NCBI GenBank assembly: GCA_964420035.1
Contig: CAYQQR010000052.1
Location: 1-24,574 of the forward strand
DNA length: 24,574 nucleotides
Source of the DNA: CAYQQR01 sp964420035
Lineage (GTDB): Bacteria; Bacteroidota; Bacteroidia; Bacteroidales; SM23-62
Direction of reading: 5' to 3'
How positions within the stretch are numbered: position 1 is the stretch's first letter; every line of letters starts with the position of its first letter. A model generated the notes under the pieces. That model had not been told where the DNA came from and did no database searches. It was given only the letters and a program-made list of their open reading frames with translations. Shown in pieces: positions 7,345 to 14,854 of this stretch. Position numbers and translations under genes: made by a program.

Positions 7345-9297
7345 ATGAAAAGGAGATATATTGAAATTGCTGCTATTTTAGCTTTTTTGTTTCTGATTGA
7401 TTGTAATAAAAACTCTGTCAGTGAAGTTGATGATCCCTGTACAATAATAGAACCCATGCAGGAATATTACGAACCCCTGAGTCTCGGTGAGATAAGACCC
7501 GAAGGGTGGATCAGGTATATGATGGTCCAGGATATGAACGGTTTTGTAGGGAATCTCGACCGGCTGGTCCCCGAAATTATCCTGGAAGACGACATTTATG
7601 GGAAGGACCGGCGATCGGGCGGATACCCCGGAGGGGTCGATCCGCAGGAACTGAGTCCCGATGAGAAAAGCGTCTACATGTGGTGGAACAGTGAATCCCA
7701 GAGCAACTGGCGGGACGGTTTTATCGCCCATGCCATCCTGCTCGGGGACAGCAGCCGGATCGACCGGACCCGGGCCTATGTCAGGCGAATACTGGACACC
7801 CAGGATCCCGACGGTTACCTGGGTATATATACCCCAGATTTCAGGTATGATTTCGATAGCGACAACGGGGAGCTTTGGGCCAAGGCTACCCTGCTCCGCG
7901 GATTGTTGAAGTATTACGAAGCTTTCGGTGAGGAAGAGGTCCTGGATGCCATCATCCGTGCCGTAGAAAATGTCATGGATCATTATCCGCCCGGAGCTTC
8001 CGAACCTTTCAATATTGGCAGCAGGCATTCGGGCGGACTGACCCACGGACTGACCATCACGGATGTGCTGGACCGTTTGTCCCAACTGACCGGGGACCCC
8101 AAATACCGGGAATATACTGTATTTCTGTATGAAGATTACTGCAAACACGAGCTGGGTGAAGCGGATATACAGTACCAAAACATCATGGATACCGGCTACC
8201 GCATATGGGGACACGGCGTTCATGTTTATGAAAGTCTGCGCCCCTTGGTCATCGCCTGGTATGCCTCGGGTAACCCCAAACTAGGTGAGGCGGTTGAGAT
8301 ATATAAGGGGAGGATCGGGAAGATGCTTACCCCGGCGGGCGGACCGATAGGCGACGAGTGGATCGTGGGAAGAACGGCAGATGCGACCCATACAGGATAC
8401 GAGTACTGTTCCAGCCATGAATTGTTGCATAGCTATGCCTTCCTGATGCAAAAGACCGGAGACCTGCTATCCGCCGAAAATATTGAAAGGATCCTGTTTA
8501 ACGCTGCACTGGGTGCAAAGAACGGTACTGAGCAGTGTATTGCCTATCTGAAGACGGATAATTCCTATGCCATGACCGGTACCTTAAACGGGGCTCCACA
8601 AGGTAAAGAAAAACAAACCCGGTATAAATATTCTCCCGCGCACGAGGATGTGGCCGTTTGCTGCGTCCCCAATGCAGGCAGGATCCTTCCGTACTATCTT
8701 CAGCATATGTGGATGAAGGATGCAGATGGATTCGTTAATCTGCTTCATGGACCCTCCGTTGTGCGTTCCGAGTGGAAAGGAACGCCCCTCCGGATTGAAA
8801 CCGATACGGATTATCCCTATAAAAACCACTTCCGGATCATAGCCCGGAGCGACGAAAGAATTGATCTTCAATTAAAGATCAGGATCCCCGAATGGGTGGA
8901 TCAGGTACGGTCGAATGATCCCTATGAAAAAAAAGACGGATTCCTGGTATTCGATGTTACCGGGAACGAAGCCGGGTTCAGTTTTTATTTTGACACCGGG
9001 ATAAAGGTCCGGTCCTTCGGAAAAAAGGAACATTACTTTACCCGTGGAGCACTGGTGTATGCCTTACCCATTCAGGATATAAGCAAGAAAGTACGTTCTT
9101 ACCCCCTGGGAGGTTTCCACGACTATCACTACCTGCCGGCAGGCACCCCCCGTTACGGATTTACCCGGGACCACAACGTGTCCATGACAGGGAAGCTGGA
9201 AATGAGCTTAAACCTGTTTAATACACAAACCGGTAATAAGGAAAGAGTAAAATTGGTTCCGGTTGGCAAAACCCTGTTAAGGCAAGTAACATTTTAG
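7345..9297 (+). CDS. GH127-like glycosidase (DUF1680), beta-L-arabinofuranosidase family
   Basis: Members of GH127 and related DUF1680 families remove beta-L-arabinofuranose using a zinc-bound cysteine nucleophile. The 650-residue protein keeps the metal and catalytic set: Glu353-x-Cys355 (GYEYCSS) and Cys439-Cys440 (AVCCVPN), spaced as in the characterised HypBA1 (Glu338, Cys340, Cys417, Cys418). The alpha/alpha barrel part is seen in DGFIAHAILLGD and DPDGYLGIYTPD. I chose the ATG at 7345 over 7303 because it gives a compact signal (MKRRYIEIAAILAFLFLIDC) with a possible lipobox Cys20 and has an AGGAG just inside. It follows sulfatase 1 closely and is probably cotranscribed. Many DUF1680 proteins act on other linkages, so the exact sugar is uncertain. 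Confidence 0.85.
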   Translation: MKRRYIEIAAILAFLFLIDCNKNSVSEVDDPCTIIEPMQEYYEPLSLGEIRPEGWIRYMMVQDMNGFVGNLDRLVPEIILEDDIYGKDRRSGGYPGGVDPQELSPDEKSVYMWWNSESQSNWRDGFIAHAILLGDSSRIDRTRAYVRRILDTQDPDGYLGIYTPDFRYDFDSDNGELWAKATLLRGLLKYYEAFGEEEVLDAIIRAVENVMDHYPPGASEPFNIGSRHSGGLTHGLTITDVLDRLSQLTGDPKYREYTVFLYEDYCKHELGEADIQYQNIMDTGYRIWGHGVHVYESLRPLVIAWYASGNPKLGEAVEIYKGRIGKMLTPAGGPIGDEWIVGRTADATHTGYEYCSSHELLHSYAFLMQKTGDLLSAENIERILFNAALGAKNGTEQCIAYLKTDNSYAMTGTLNGAPQGKEKQTRYKYSPAHEDVAVCCVPNAGRILPYYLQHMWMKDADGFVNLLHGPSVVRSEWKGTPLRIETDTDYPYKNHFRIIARSDERIDLQLKIRIPEWVDQVRSNDPYEKKDGFLVFDVTGNEAGFSFYFDTGIKVRSFGKKEHYFTRGALVYALPIQDISKKVRSYPLGGFHDYHYLPAGTPRYGFTRDHNVSMTGKLEMSLNLFNTQTGNKERVKLVPVGKTLLRQVTF

Positions 9298-9385
9298 GGA
9301 CTGCCGTTGCTGCTGTAATTCCGCTTCGCTGTTTTTCGGGACTCGCTTCGCTCACTGCTGCTCCGGCTTCGCCTGTTTCTCGTCC

Positions 9386-9421
9386 CGAAAATCTTAGCAG
9401 CTTTGCTGCTTTAGATTTTCG
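9386..9421. repeat. 36-base hairpin repeat, copy 1
   Basis: The arms CGAAAATCTTAGCAGC and GCTGCTTTAGATTTTCG pair almost fully around a 3-base TTT loop, with a small TA/TTT internal mismatch. The same 36 bases recur at 17789-17824 with a single change, in the loop. It is preceded by CGTCC and followed by AGCCTGCCTG in both places. Confidence 0.85.
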
Positions 9422-9423
9422 AG

Positions 9424-9444
9424 CCTGCCTGTCCGGTAGGCAGG
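9424..9444. repeat. CCTGCC/GGCAGG hairpin, copy 1
   Basis: CCTGCCT and AGGCAGG form a perfect 7-base-pair stem around GTCCGGT. Related words occur at 14754-14771 (TGCCTACCGGCAGGCAGG) and 17827-17846, making at least three copies in the window, all between genes. Confidence 0.75.
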
Positions 9445-9490
9445 GATCCTCGAAAAATTACGCAAAGCTTGCTTTGCTATTTTCCGGGAC

Positions 9491-9545
9491 TGCGCTGTTA
9501 CTCGCTCCCCCGAGTGCTTGGGGTCGCTGTAGCTCTTAGGCTCTT
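9491..9545. repeat. 55-base intergenic repeat, copy 2
   Basis: Partner of the copy at 5592-5646, with two adjacent substitutions near its centre. Similarity stops sharply at both ends, as expected for a discrete element rather than a duplicated larger region. Confidence 0.85.
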
Positions 9546-9621
9546 TCACTCTTCGGCTTTCCTGCTTTCTTCCTTCAAATTATTTTACCAACTTTATTAC
9601 CCGGTTCTTTACTGAAATATC

Positions 9622-9768
9622 ATGAAAGCATTCCAGGATTATTATCCCGATCATCTCAGTTATTGTTATGGCTGTGGCCGGCTCAATGAGAAGGGTCTGC
9701 ACATCAAATCCTACTGGGACGGGGACGAGGCGGTGTGCCGGAGGGGTTTGATTTCGGGAATGGAGTAG
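9622..9768 (+). pseudogene. N-terminal remnant of a PaaI-like hotdog thioesterase
   Basis: The 48-codon frame begins with MKAFQDYYPDHLSYCYGCG, then RLNEKGLHIKSYWDGDEAVC, which I recognise as the start of a PaaI/YiiD-type hotdog acyl-CoA thioesterase family of about 150 residues. After Cys39 the similarity ends: nine unrelated residues precede a TAG, and the following DNA is a heptamer repeat. The hotdog core and any catalytic residues are gone, so I call it a truncated gene. It is too short and isolated to be an alternative small protein with confidence. The break point lies about 50 bases before the repeat array, which suggests that repeat growth or insertion accompanied the loss. Confidence 0.6.
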
Positions 9769-9786
9769 GTGGTAGGCGGTAGTGAA

Positions 9787-9891
9787 ACTTAAAGCATAAA
9801 ACATAAAACATAAAGCATAAAACATAAAACATAAAACATAAAGCATAAAACATAAAACATAAAACATAAAACATAAAACATAAAACTTAAA
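9787..9891 (+). repeat. Heptanucleotide array before sulfatase 2
   Basis: Fifteen 7-base units in exact register: ACTTAAA at each end (9787-9793 and 9885-9891) and thirteen (A/G)CATAAA between them. The G-start units are at 9794, 9815 and 9843. The array ends four bases before the sulfatase 2 ATG, so it forms the whole upstream leader. No Shine-Dalgarno site is present. Both strands stay open in several frames, which yields spurious frames on the minus strand. Confidence 0.95.
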
Positions 9892-9895
9892 GCAG

Positions 9896-11332
9896 ATGAT
9901 GCATATTAACAAACATTTCCCTATTCTGCTGGGTGCCGGCATAGCACTGCAAGCTTCATCCTGTAAGGAAGAAAAGAAAGAAGAACCACCGTGGAATGTC
10001 ATTTATATTATGGCGGATGACCTGGGCTATGGCGACTTGGGTTGCTACGGGGGGCGTTATGTTCAAACACCCAACCTGGATCAAATGGCTTCCGAAGGGA
10101 TGCGTTTTACCCAATTCTATTCAGGCAGCACGGTATGTGCCCCTTCCCGCTGTGCCCTGATGACCGGTTTGCACATGGGCCATACCTATGTGCGGGGCAA
10201 TGCCCGCTTGCCGCTCAGGCCGGAAGATACAAGCCTCACCGGGGTCCTGAAGGAAGAAGGCTATATCAACGGCGGTTATGGCAAGTGGGGCCTGGGACTG
10301 CAGGGATCCACCGGGTCCCCTGAGAAGAAAGGTTTCGATGCGTATTTCGGATACCTCCACCAGGGGCGGGCCCACCGCTATACCACGGATTACCTGATGA
10401 CCATCGAGGACGGCCGGATGGTTAAGAAATTCATTGATACTACTGCCTATGTACCCGAACTGATGATGGAGGAGGCCATTGAATTCCTCAGAACCCATGC
10501 CGATACAAGCTTCTTTCTGTACCTTCCCTTCATCATTCCCCATGCAGAGTTAAGAGTTCCGGAAGAAGATCTTCAGCAGTATCTTGATGAAGAAGGCAAC
10601 AGCATTTTCAATGAGATCCCTTTCGGGGGGCAGGGCAACTACAGGCCCCAGGAAATGCCCCGGGCCACCTTTGCCGCCATGGTCAGCAAAATGGACCGGC
10701 ACGTCGGCATGGTGCTCGATCTTGTAAGAGAACTGGGCATCGATGATCATACCCTGGTTTTCTTTACCAGCGACAATGGTCCGCACGGGGAAGGGGGCCA
10801 CCATCCCGATTCACTGGGCAGTAACGGACCCTTACGGGGGATGAAACGCGACCTGTATGAGGGGGGTATCCGGGTTCCGCTGATCGCCTGGGCGCCCGGA
10901 CTGGTTCCAGAGGGCACCGAGAGCGATCATATCTGTGCCATGTGGGATATATTCCCGACGGTGGCGGAACTGACCGGGGCACGGGTCACGGAATCCATCG
11001 ACGGTATTTCATTCCTGGATGAATTAAGGGGAAGGCCGGATAAACAGGAAAAGCATAATTACCTGTACTGGGAACATTATATATCCTGGAAAGAAAAATT
11101 CCACCAGGCCGTCCGCAAAGATCAGTGGAAATTGGTACAAACCAAATACAGAGGGGAGGATCCGGTCATTGAACTGTTCAACCTGGATGAGGACCTGGGA
11201 GAAACAAACAACCTCGCAGAGGAAGAACCCGAACTCGTGGAGGGAATGATCCGGATCATGGAAGAGGCCCACACTCCTCCCGAATATGAAGGTTTCATCA
11301 ATGCCAAGAAATTCTTAAAAGATGAACATTAG
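9896..11332 (+). CDS. Secreted S1-family sulfatase 2
   Basis: This second sulfatase (478 residues) has a lipoprotein signal ending LQASSCKEE, with Cys23 as the likely lipidated residue. Calcium ligands Asp41-Asp42 (ADDLGYGDLGCYGG) lead to the formylglycine motif CAPSRCALMTG with Cys81. SDNGPHGEGGHH (Asp293-Asn294) and LRGMKRDLYEGGIRVPLI complete the metal site and substrate lysine. The CxPSR form and the MGHTYVRGN that follows resemble a broad arylsulfatase A-like group, different from sulfatases 1 and 3. ATG at 9896 and 9899 are both possible; the second would remove one residue. A heptamer array directly precedes the start. The metallophosphoesterase gene follows after 38 bases, so the two are probably cotranscribed. 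Confidence 0.93.
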   Translation: MMHINKHFPILLGAGIALQASSCKEEKKEEPPWNVIYIMADDLGYGDLGCYGGRYVQTPNLDQMASEGMRFTQFYSGSTVCAPSRCALMTGLHMGHTYVRGNARLPLRPEDTSLTGVLKEEGYINGGYGKWGLGLQGSTGSPEKKGFDAYFGYLHQGRAHRYTTDYLMTIEDGRMVKKFIDTTAYVPELMMEEAIEFLRTHADTSFFLYLPFIIPHAELRVPEEDLQQYLDEEGNSIFNEIPFGGQGNYRPQEMPRATFAAMVSKMDRHVGMVLDLVRELGIDDHTLVFFTSDNGPHGEGGHHPDSLGSNGPLRGMKRDLYEGGIRVPLIAWAPGLVPEGTESDHICAMWDIFPTVAELTGARVTESIDGISFLDELRGRPDKQEKHNYLYWEHYISWKEKFHQAVRKDQWKLVQTKYRGEDPVIELFNLDEDLGETNNLAEEEPELVEGMIRIMEEAHTPPEYEGFINAKKFLKDEH

Positions 11333-11370
11333 GGATAGCCTCTGCGTTTTTCAGGATAATACATACCACC

Positions 11371-13221
11371 ATGAAAGCATTTGAGATCGTTATATTCCTC
11401 CTGGCGGCATTACCCGGTCTGATATTCGCCCAGGAGGAAGGGAAAAAGTCCAGGATTGTTATCCAGGAGGCCTTCGAGGTCAATCCCTGGTCCGGCCTCG
11501 ATTTTCAGAATAATAAAGAGAATTTTCAGTTTGCCATCGTAACCGACCGGACCGGGGGGCACCGGCCCGGCATCTTTGGTAATGCGGTTGAAAAACTGAA
11601 TCTTCTGCAACCCGAATTCGTGATGAGCGTGGGGGACCTGATCGAAGGATACACCCGTGATGACGACAGGATCTACCGGGAATGGGAGGAATTCAACACC
11701 ATGATCGGCAAGCTGGAGATGCCTTTTTTCTACGTCCCCGGCAATCACGATTACATCAACGATGTGATGGCCCGCATCTGGGAAGAGCTCTACGGAGCTT
11801 CCTACTATTATTTCATATACAGGGATGTGCTGTTCCTCTGCCTGAACTCCGAAGAAGGAATGAAAGGTTCCAACATGGGAGCCATTGAAGAGGAACAATT
11901 CAAATGGATCGAGAAGACCCTGGAGGAAAACACCGATGTACGCTGGACCCTGGTATTCATGCACCAGCCCCTGTGGATACTGGACAATACCGGTTATTGG
12001 GGGGAGGTTGAGAAATTGTTGAGCGACAGAAAACATACGGTCTTCGTGGGACATCATCACCATTATGTCAAGTATACCCGTAACCGGGGCAACTATTTCA
12101 TGCTGGCTACGACAGGGGGGATCAGCCGGTTGCGCGGACCCAGTTTCGGGGAGTTTGACCACGTGGTATGGGTGACCATGACCGATGACGGCCCCATCAT
12201 GGCCAACCTGCTCCTGGAAGGCATATGGGACGAGAATGTGGTTACGGAAAGCCTGATGGACATGATCCGTGCCGACCGTCTCAGCGTTGAACCTATACTG
12301 GTGGAAGATGAATTTTTCCGGGGATCGGTTTTGCAAATACGGATCACCAACGATGACAATTTTCCCATGCAAACCCGGATCCGTTTTGAAGAAAACGATT
12401 ACCTGAAGCCCGAGATCGTGGAATACAATAAGACCGTGGAACCCAACTGGGTCGAACTCCTGGAGGTCCCGCTGCAGGTCAGCAGACTGAAACACTTCTC
12501 CGGGATCGAGCCTTTGGAGTTCAATGCCAACTTTACTTATACCTATCTGGACGGCAGGGAAATTGCCCTGGACGGACATTGGGCCGTTAAACCCGTTGTA
12601 CCCCTGCCATTAATGAAAGCCGGGGGCATCAGGAATGACGGACGCCTGGACGACTGGGAAGAGCTGCCCGTAAAAAGGGATCCCGAAGCCTATGTTTCCT
12701 GGAACGAAGGATTGCATTACGGACCGGGAGATGCCGGGTTTTCCTTCAATGTGGTCTATGACGATGAAAAGCTTCACCTGGGCATGATCATTAATGACGA
12801 TAAACTGGTATTTGATCCGCTGAAAACTTTCTGGGACCAGGATGCCGTGAGCATCATGCTGGATTCCAGGGATCTCCGGTCCATAGCCAACGGTACCGGG
12901 GATAACCGGAACCGGGAATACTTCAGCATACAGTTTATTCCCTCGCGGAAGAGAAGGGAACCCGCACTGGTTTACCAGCCCGGTGATCTTCCCTGGGACT
13001 ATGAGTTGAATACCAGCATTGTCCACGGTCAGATCCATGTTGAACTGAGTATGCCCCTGAATGATGTATTTGAATATCAGGGCATTGACTGGAGGTGTTT
13101 ACGGGTCAATATAGTTTACCAGGATGTTGATGAGGGCAATATGGGTGCCAGGCTCTGGTGGCAACCCGATTGGTCCTCGGACAAGAATTTTATAGGATCG
13201 GGTATTTTCGAGCGGAGATAA
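11371..13221 (+). CDS. Secreted calcineurin-like metallophosphoesterase with C-terminal CBM9-like domain
   Basis: The N-terminal domain (about 50-300) is a two-metal phosphoesterase: Asp59 in VTDRTGG, GDLIEG (88-93), GNHD (124-127), MHQP (197-200) and GHHHHY (227-232). The first motif lacks the usual histidine of DxH, as in a subgroup with DRTGGHRPG. A signal peptide ends near GLIFAQ, so it acts outside the cytoplasm and is not lipidated. From about residue 418 the sequence (RNDGRLDDWEELP, then FSFNVVYDDEKLHLGMIINDD and WDQDAVSIMLDSRD) resembles the CBM9 fold that binds sugar ends. Together with flanking sulfatases this suggests a glycan-bound phosphate ester or diester as target. That target is inference; the fold calls are stronger for the first domain than the second. 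Confidence 0.85.
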   Translation: MKAFEIVIFLLAALPGLIFAQEEGKKSRIVIQEAFEVNPWSGLDFQNNKENFQFAIVTDRTGGHRPGIFGNAVEKLNLLQPEFVMSVGDLIEGYTRDDDRIYREWEEFNTMIGKLEMPFFYVPGNHDYINDVMARIWEELYGASYYYFIYRDVLFLCLNSEEGMKGSNMGAIEEEQFKWIEKTLEENTDVRWTLVFMHQPLWILDNTGYWGEVEKLLSDRKHTVFVGHHHHYVKYTRNRGNYFMLATTGGISRLRGPSFGEFDHVVWVTMTDDGPIMANLLLEGIWDENVVTESLMDMIRADRLSVEPILVEDEFFRGSVLQIRITNDDNFPMQTRIRFEENDYLKPEIVEYNKTVEPNWVELLEVPLQVSRLKHFSGIEPLEFNANFTYTYLDGREIALDGHWAVKPVVPLPLMKAGGIRNDGRLDDWEELPVKRDPEAYVSWNEGLHYGPGDAGFSFNVVYDDEKLHLGMIINDDKLVFDPLKTFWDQDAVSIMLDSRDLRSIANGTGDNRNREYFSIQFIPSRKRREPALVYQPGDLPWDYELNTSIVHGQIHVELSMPLNDVFEYQGIDWRCLRVNIVYQDVDEGNMGARLWWQPDWSSDKNFIGSGIFERR

Positions 13222-13259
13222 TGATTACTTTTATGGTTGAACCCCATAGAAGTAATCAT
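13221..13259 (+). promoter_or_regulatory. Start-codon hairpin between metallophosphoesterase and sulfatase 3
   Basis: ATGATTACTT (13221-13230) and AAGTAATCAT (13250-13259) are perfect inverted copies. The next pair is T-G (a wobble pair in RNA), then TATGG pairs with CCATA, giving a 16-base-pair stem with a 7-base loop TTGAACC. The stem starts on the last base of the upstream stop codon and ends on the second base of the sulfatase 3 ATG. No T tract follows, so it is not a normal terminator. It would hide the start codon unless ribosomes finishing the upstream gene open it. Confidence 0.7.
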
Positions 13260-14736
13260 GAATACTCAGATTATTTTCACGGCCGGTCTGGCAGCCACCT
13301 TCTTTGTTCCCCTTCAGGCCCAGGATACACAGGAAACCAGTCCCAACTTATTACTGATCGTTTCGGACGACCATGGCACGGATGATGCAGGCTGTTATGG
13401 AAATACCCTAATACATACCCCTAACCTGGATTATCTTGCCTCTGAAGGTATTCTTTTTACCAATGCTTTCTGTACCTCGGCCTCCTGCAGTGCCAGCAGG
13501 TCGGTCATTCTTACCGGCCTGTACAACCATGCCAACGGTCAATACGGACATCAACACTCCTACCATCATTTCAGGACCTTTGATTTCGTCAGGAGCCTGC
13601 CGGTATTGTTATCCGAGGCCGGTTATCGTACCGCACGCGTCGGGAAATATCATGTCGGGCCGGAAAGGGTTTACCTCTTTGATGAGGTTTTTAATGCCAG
13701 CTCCAGGGATCCGGTGGCCATGTCACAAGCATGTGAACCGTTTATAGCCGAATATTCCGCTAAGCCTTTCTTCCTGTACTTTTGTACATCGGATCCCCAC
13801 CGGGGCGGGGGAAAGGCCACTGAGCTGGATCACCGGCCCGATCGTTTCGGCAATAAACCCCGTGGAGAAGAAGGATCCGGGGAACAAGTCTTTGATCCGG
13901 ATGAGGTCATGGTTCCCTATTACCTGCCGGATATTCCGGAGACCCGGGCGGAACTGGCACAGTATTACCAGTCGGTAAGCCGCGTGGATCACGGACTGGG
14001 TGTACTGTTTGAGCTGCTGAAGGAAAATGGCAAATGGGACAACACGGTGATCATATACATATCGGATAACGGCATAGCCTTTCCCGGGGCCAAGACCAAC
14101 CTCTATGAACCCGGAATGAACCTGCCCTGTATTGTCAGGGATCCGGCAATTCAAAAGAAAGGGCAGGTTAACGAGGTCCTGGTGAATTGGGCGGATATAA
14201 CGCCCACCCTGCTGGATTATGCAGGCGCTTTACCGGACGATAATACCATACCGGGTTTCGATAAAGCGGCATTCCCGGAAAGCTGGGTGCAGTGGAGCAA
14301 CCGTTTTCACGGGCGATCTTTCAAAAATATTCTGGACGAAGAGGACCCGGAAGGCCGGGATGTCACCTATGCCTCCCATACTTTCCATGAGATCACCATG
14401 TACTATCCCATGCGGGTGGTTCGCGGCAGGGACTATAAGTTGATATGGAACATTGCCCATGGATTGCCTTATCCGCATGCATCCGATCTGTTCGAAAGCG
14501 CTACCTGGCAGGGGGTTCTGGAAAGAGATCTCAAATACTATGCAGGGCGGACAGTTGTTGCCTATACGCACCGTCCTGAATTTGAATTATATGACCTGAA
14601 AGAAGATCCCGGAGAAACGGTAAATCTTGCCGGAGACCCCGATTACAGTCGGGTATTGGAGACCATGAAACAAAAACTCAGGACCTTCCAGGAACGAACC
14701 TCGGACCCCTGGATCATAAAATGGGAACACGAATAG
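13258..14736 (+). CDS. Secreted S1-family sulfatase 3, sulfamidase-like (SGSH-type)
   Basis: This third sulfatase (492 residues from the ATG at 13258) starts with a classical signal peptide, MNTQIIFTAGLAATFFVPLQAQ, cleaved after a likely QA-Q, and no lipobox. The calcium ligands are Asp37-Asp38 (SDDHGTDDAGCYGN). The formylglycine motif is Cys77-Ser-Ala-Ser-Arg81, where Ala replaces the common Pro, followed by SVILTGLYNHANGQYGH, a pattern typical of N-sulfoglucosamine sulfohydrolase relatives. Asp270-Asn271 (SDNG) is present. An upstream TTG at 13237 is in frame but lies in the loop of the start-codon hairpin and would spoil the signal. The family resemblance suggests an N- or O-sulfated amino sugar or uronic acid polymer, but this is weak evidence for substrate. 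Confidence 0.9.
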   Translation: MNTQIIFTAGLAATFFVPLQAQDTQETSPNLLLIVSDDHGTDDAGCYGNTLIHTPNLDYLASEGILFTNAFCTSASCSASRSVILTGLYNHANGQYGHQHSYHHFRTFDFVRSLPVLLSEAGYRTARVGKYHVGPERVYLFDEVFNASSRDPVAMSQACEPFIAEYSAKPFFLYFCTSDPHRGGGKATELDHRPDRFGNKPRGEEGSGEQVFDPDEVMVPYYLPDIPETRAELAQYYQSVSRVDHGLGVLFELLKENGKWDNTVIIYISDNGIAFPGAKTNLYEPGMNLPCIVRDPAIQKKGQVNEVLVNWADITPTLLDYAGALPDDNTIPGFDKAAFPESWVQWSNRFHGRSFKNILDEEDPEGRDVTYASHTFHEITMYYPMRVVRGRDYKLIWNIAHGLPYPHASDLFESATWQGVLERDLKYYAGRTVVAYTHRPEFELYDLKEDPGETVNLAGDPDYSRVLETMKQKLRTFQERTSDPWIIKWEHE

Positions 14737-14737
14737 T

Positions 14738-14785
14738 TAAATTCGAAATTACATGCCTACCGGCAGGCAGGCTAAATTCGAAATT
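14738..14785. repeat. Direct repeats flanking a small REP-like hairpin
   Basis: TAAATTCGAAATT occurs at 14738-14750 and 14773-14785. Between them is a 22-base segment with TGCCTACCGGCAGGCAGG (14754-14771), related to the hairpins at 9424-9444 and 17827-17846. The layout resembles a small insertion bounded by a target duplication, but could also be stepwise repeat growth. Confidence 0.7.
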
Positions 14786-14811
14786 CTAAACTTTATATTC
14801 TAAAACTAATA

Positions 14812-14842
14812 CCTTAAAACCTTAAAACCTTAAAACATAAAA
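14812..14842 (+). repeat. Octamer repeat (CCTTAAAA)x3 before fucI
   Basis: Three perfect CCTTAAAA units (14812-14835) are followed by CATAAAA, which is the heptamer of the array at 9787-9891 in another phase. The block ends 12 bases before the fucI ATG. No Shine-Dalgarno site is visible. Confidence 0.9.
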
Positions 14843-14854
14843 CTTTATTCCGAT

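Larger units (their letters stand above)
9298..9621. repeat. Mosaic of REP-like hairpins
   Basis: This gene-free stretch is a chain of inverted repeats. Arms TTTTCGGGAC (9333-9342) and GTCCCGAAAA (9382-9391) enclose a run of CGCTTCGCTCACTGC-type words. A 36-base hairpin follows at 9386-9421, a CCTGCCT/AGGCAGG hairpin at 9424-9444 and a degenerate relative of the first hairpin at 9451-9486 (core GCAAAGC TT GCTTTGC). Copy 2 of the 55-base repeat occupies 9491-9545. There is no coding potential that resembles a known protein. It divides the sulfatase-GH127 pair from the next sulfatase. Confidence 0.8.

Noticed and set aside
9386..9486. Rho-independent terminator for the GH127 gene
   Set aside because: The hairpins are strong but no T run follows any of them, and the same element recurs elsewhere as a repeat, so a terminator call is not supported.
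9580..10002. Minus-strand gene with FYVLCFM repeats
   Set aside because: The frame is made by the heptamer array and overlaps the well-supported start of sulfatase 2.
11410..12579. Long minus-strand open frame (389 residues)
   Set aside because: It lies wholly opposite the metallophosphoesterase gene, whose motifs are clear, and has no recognisable domain.
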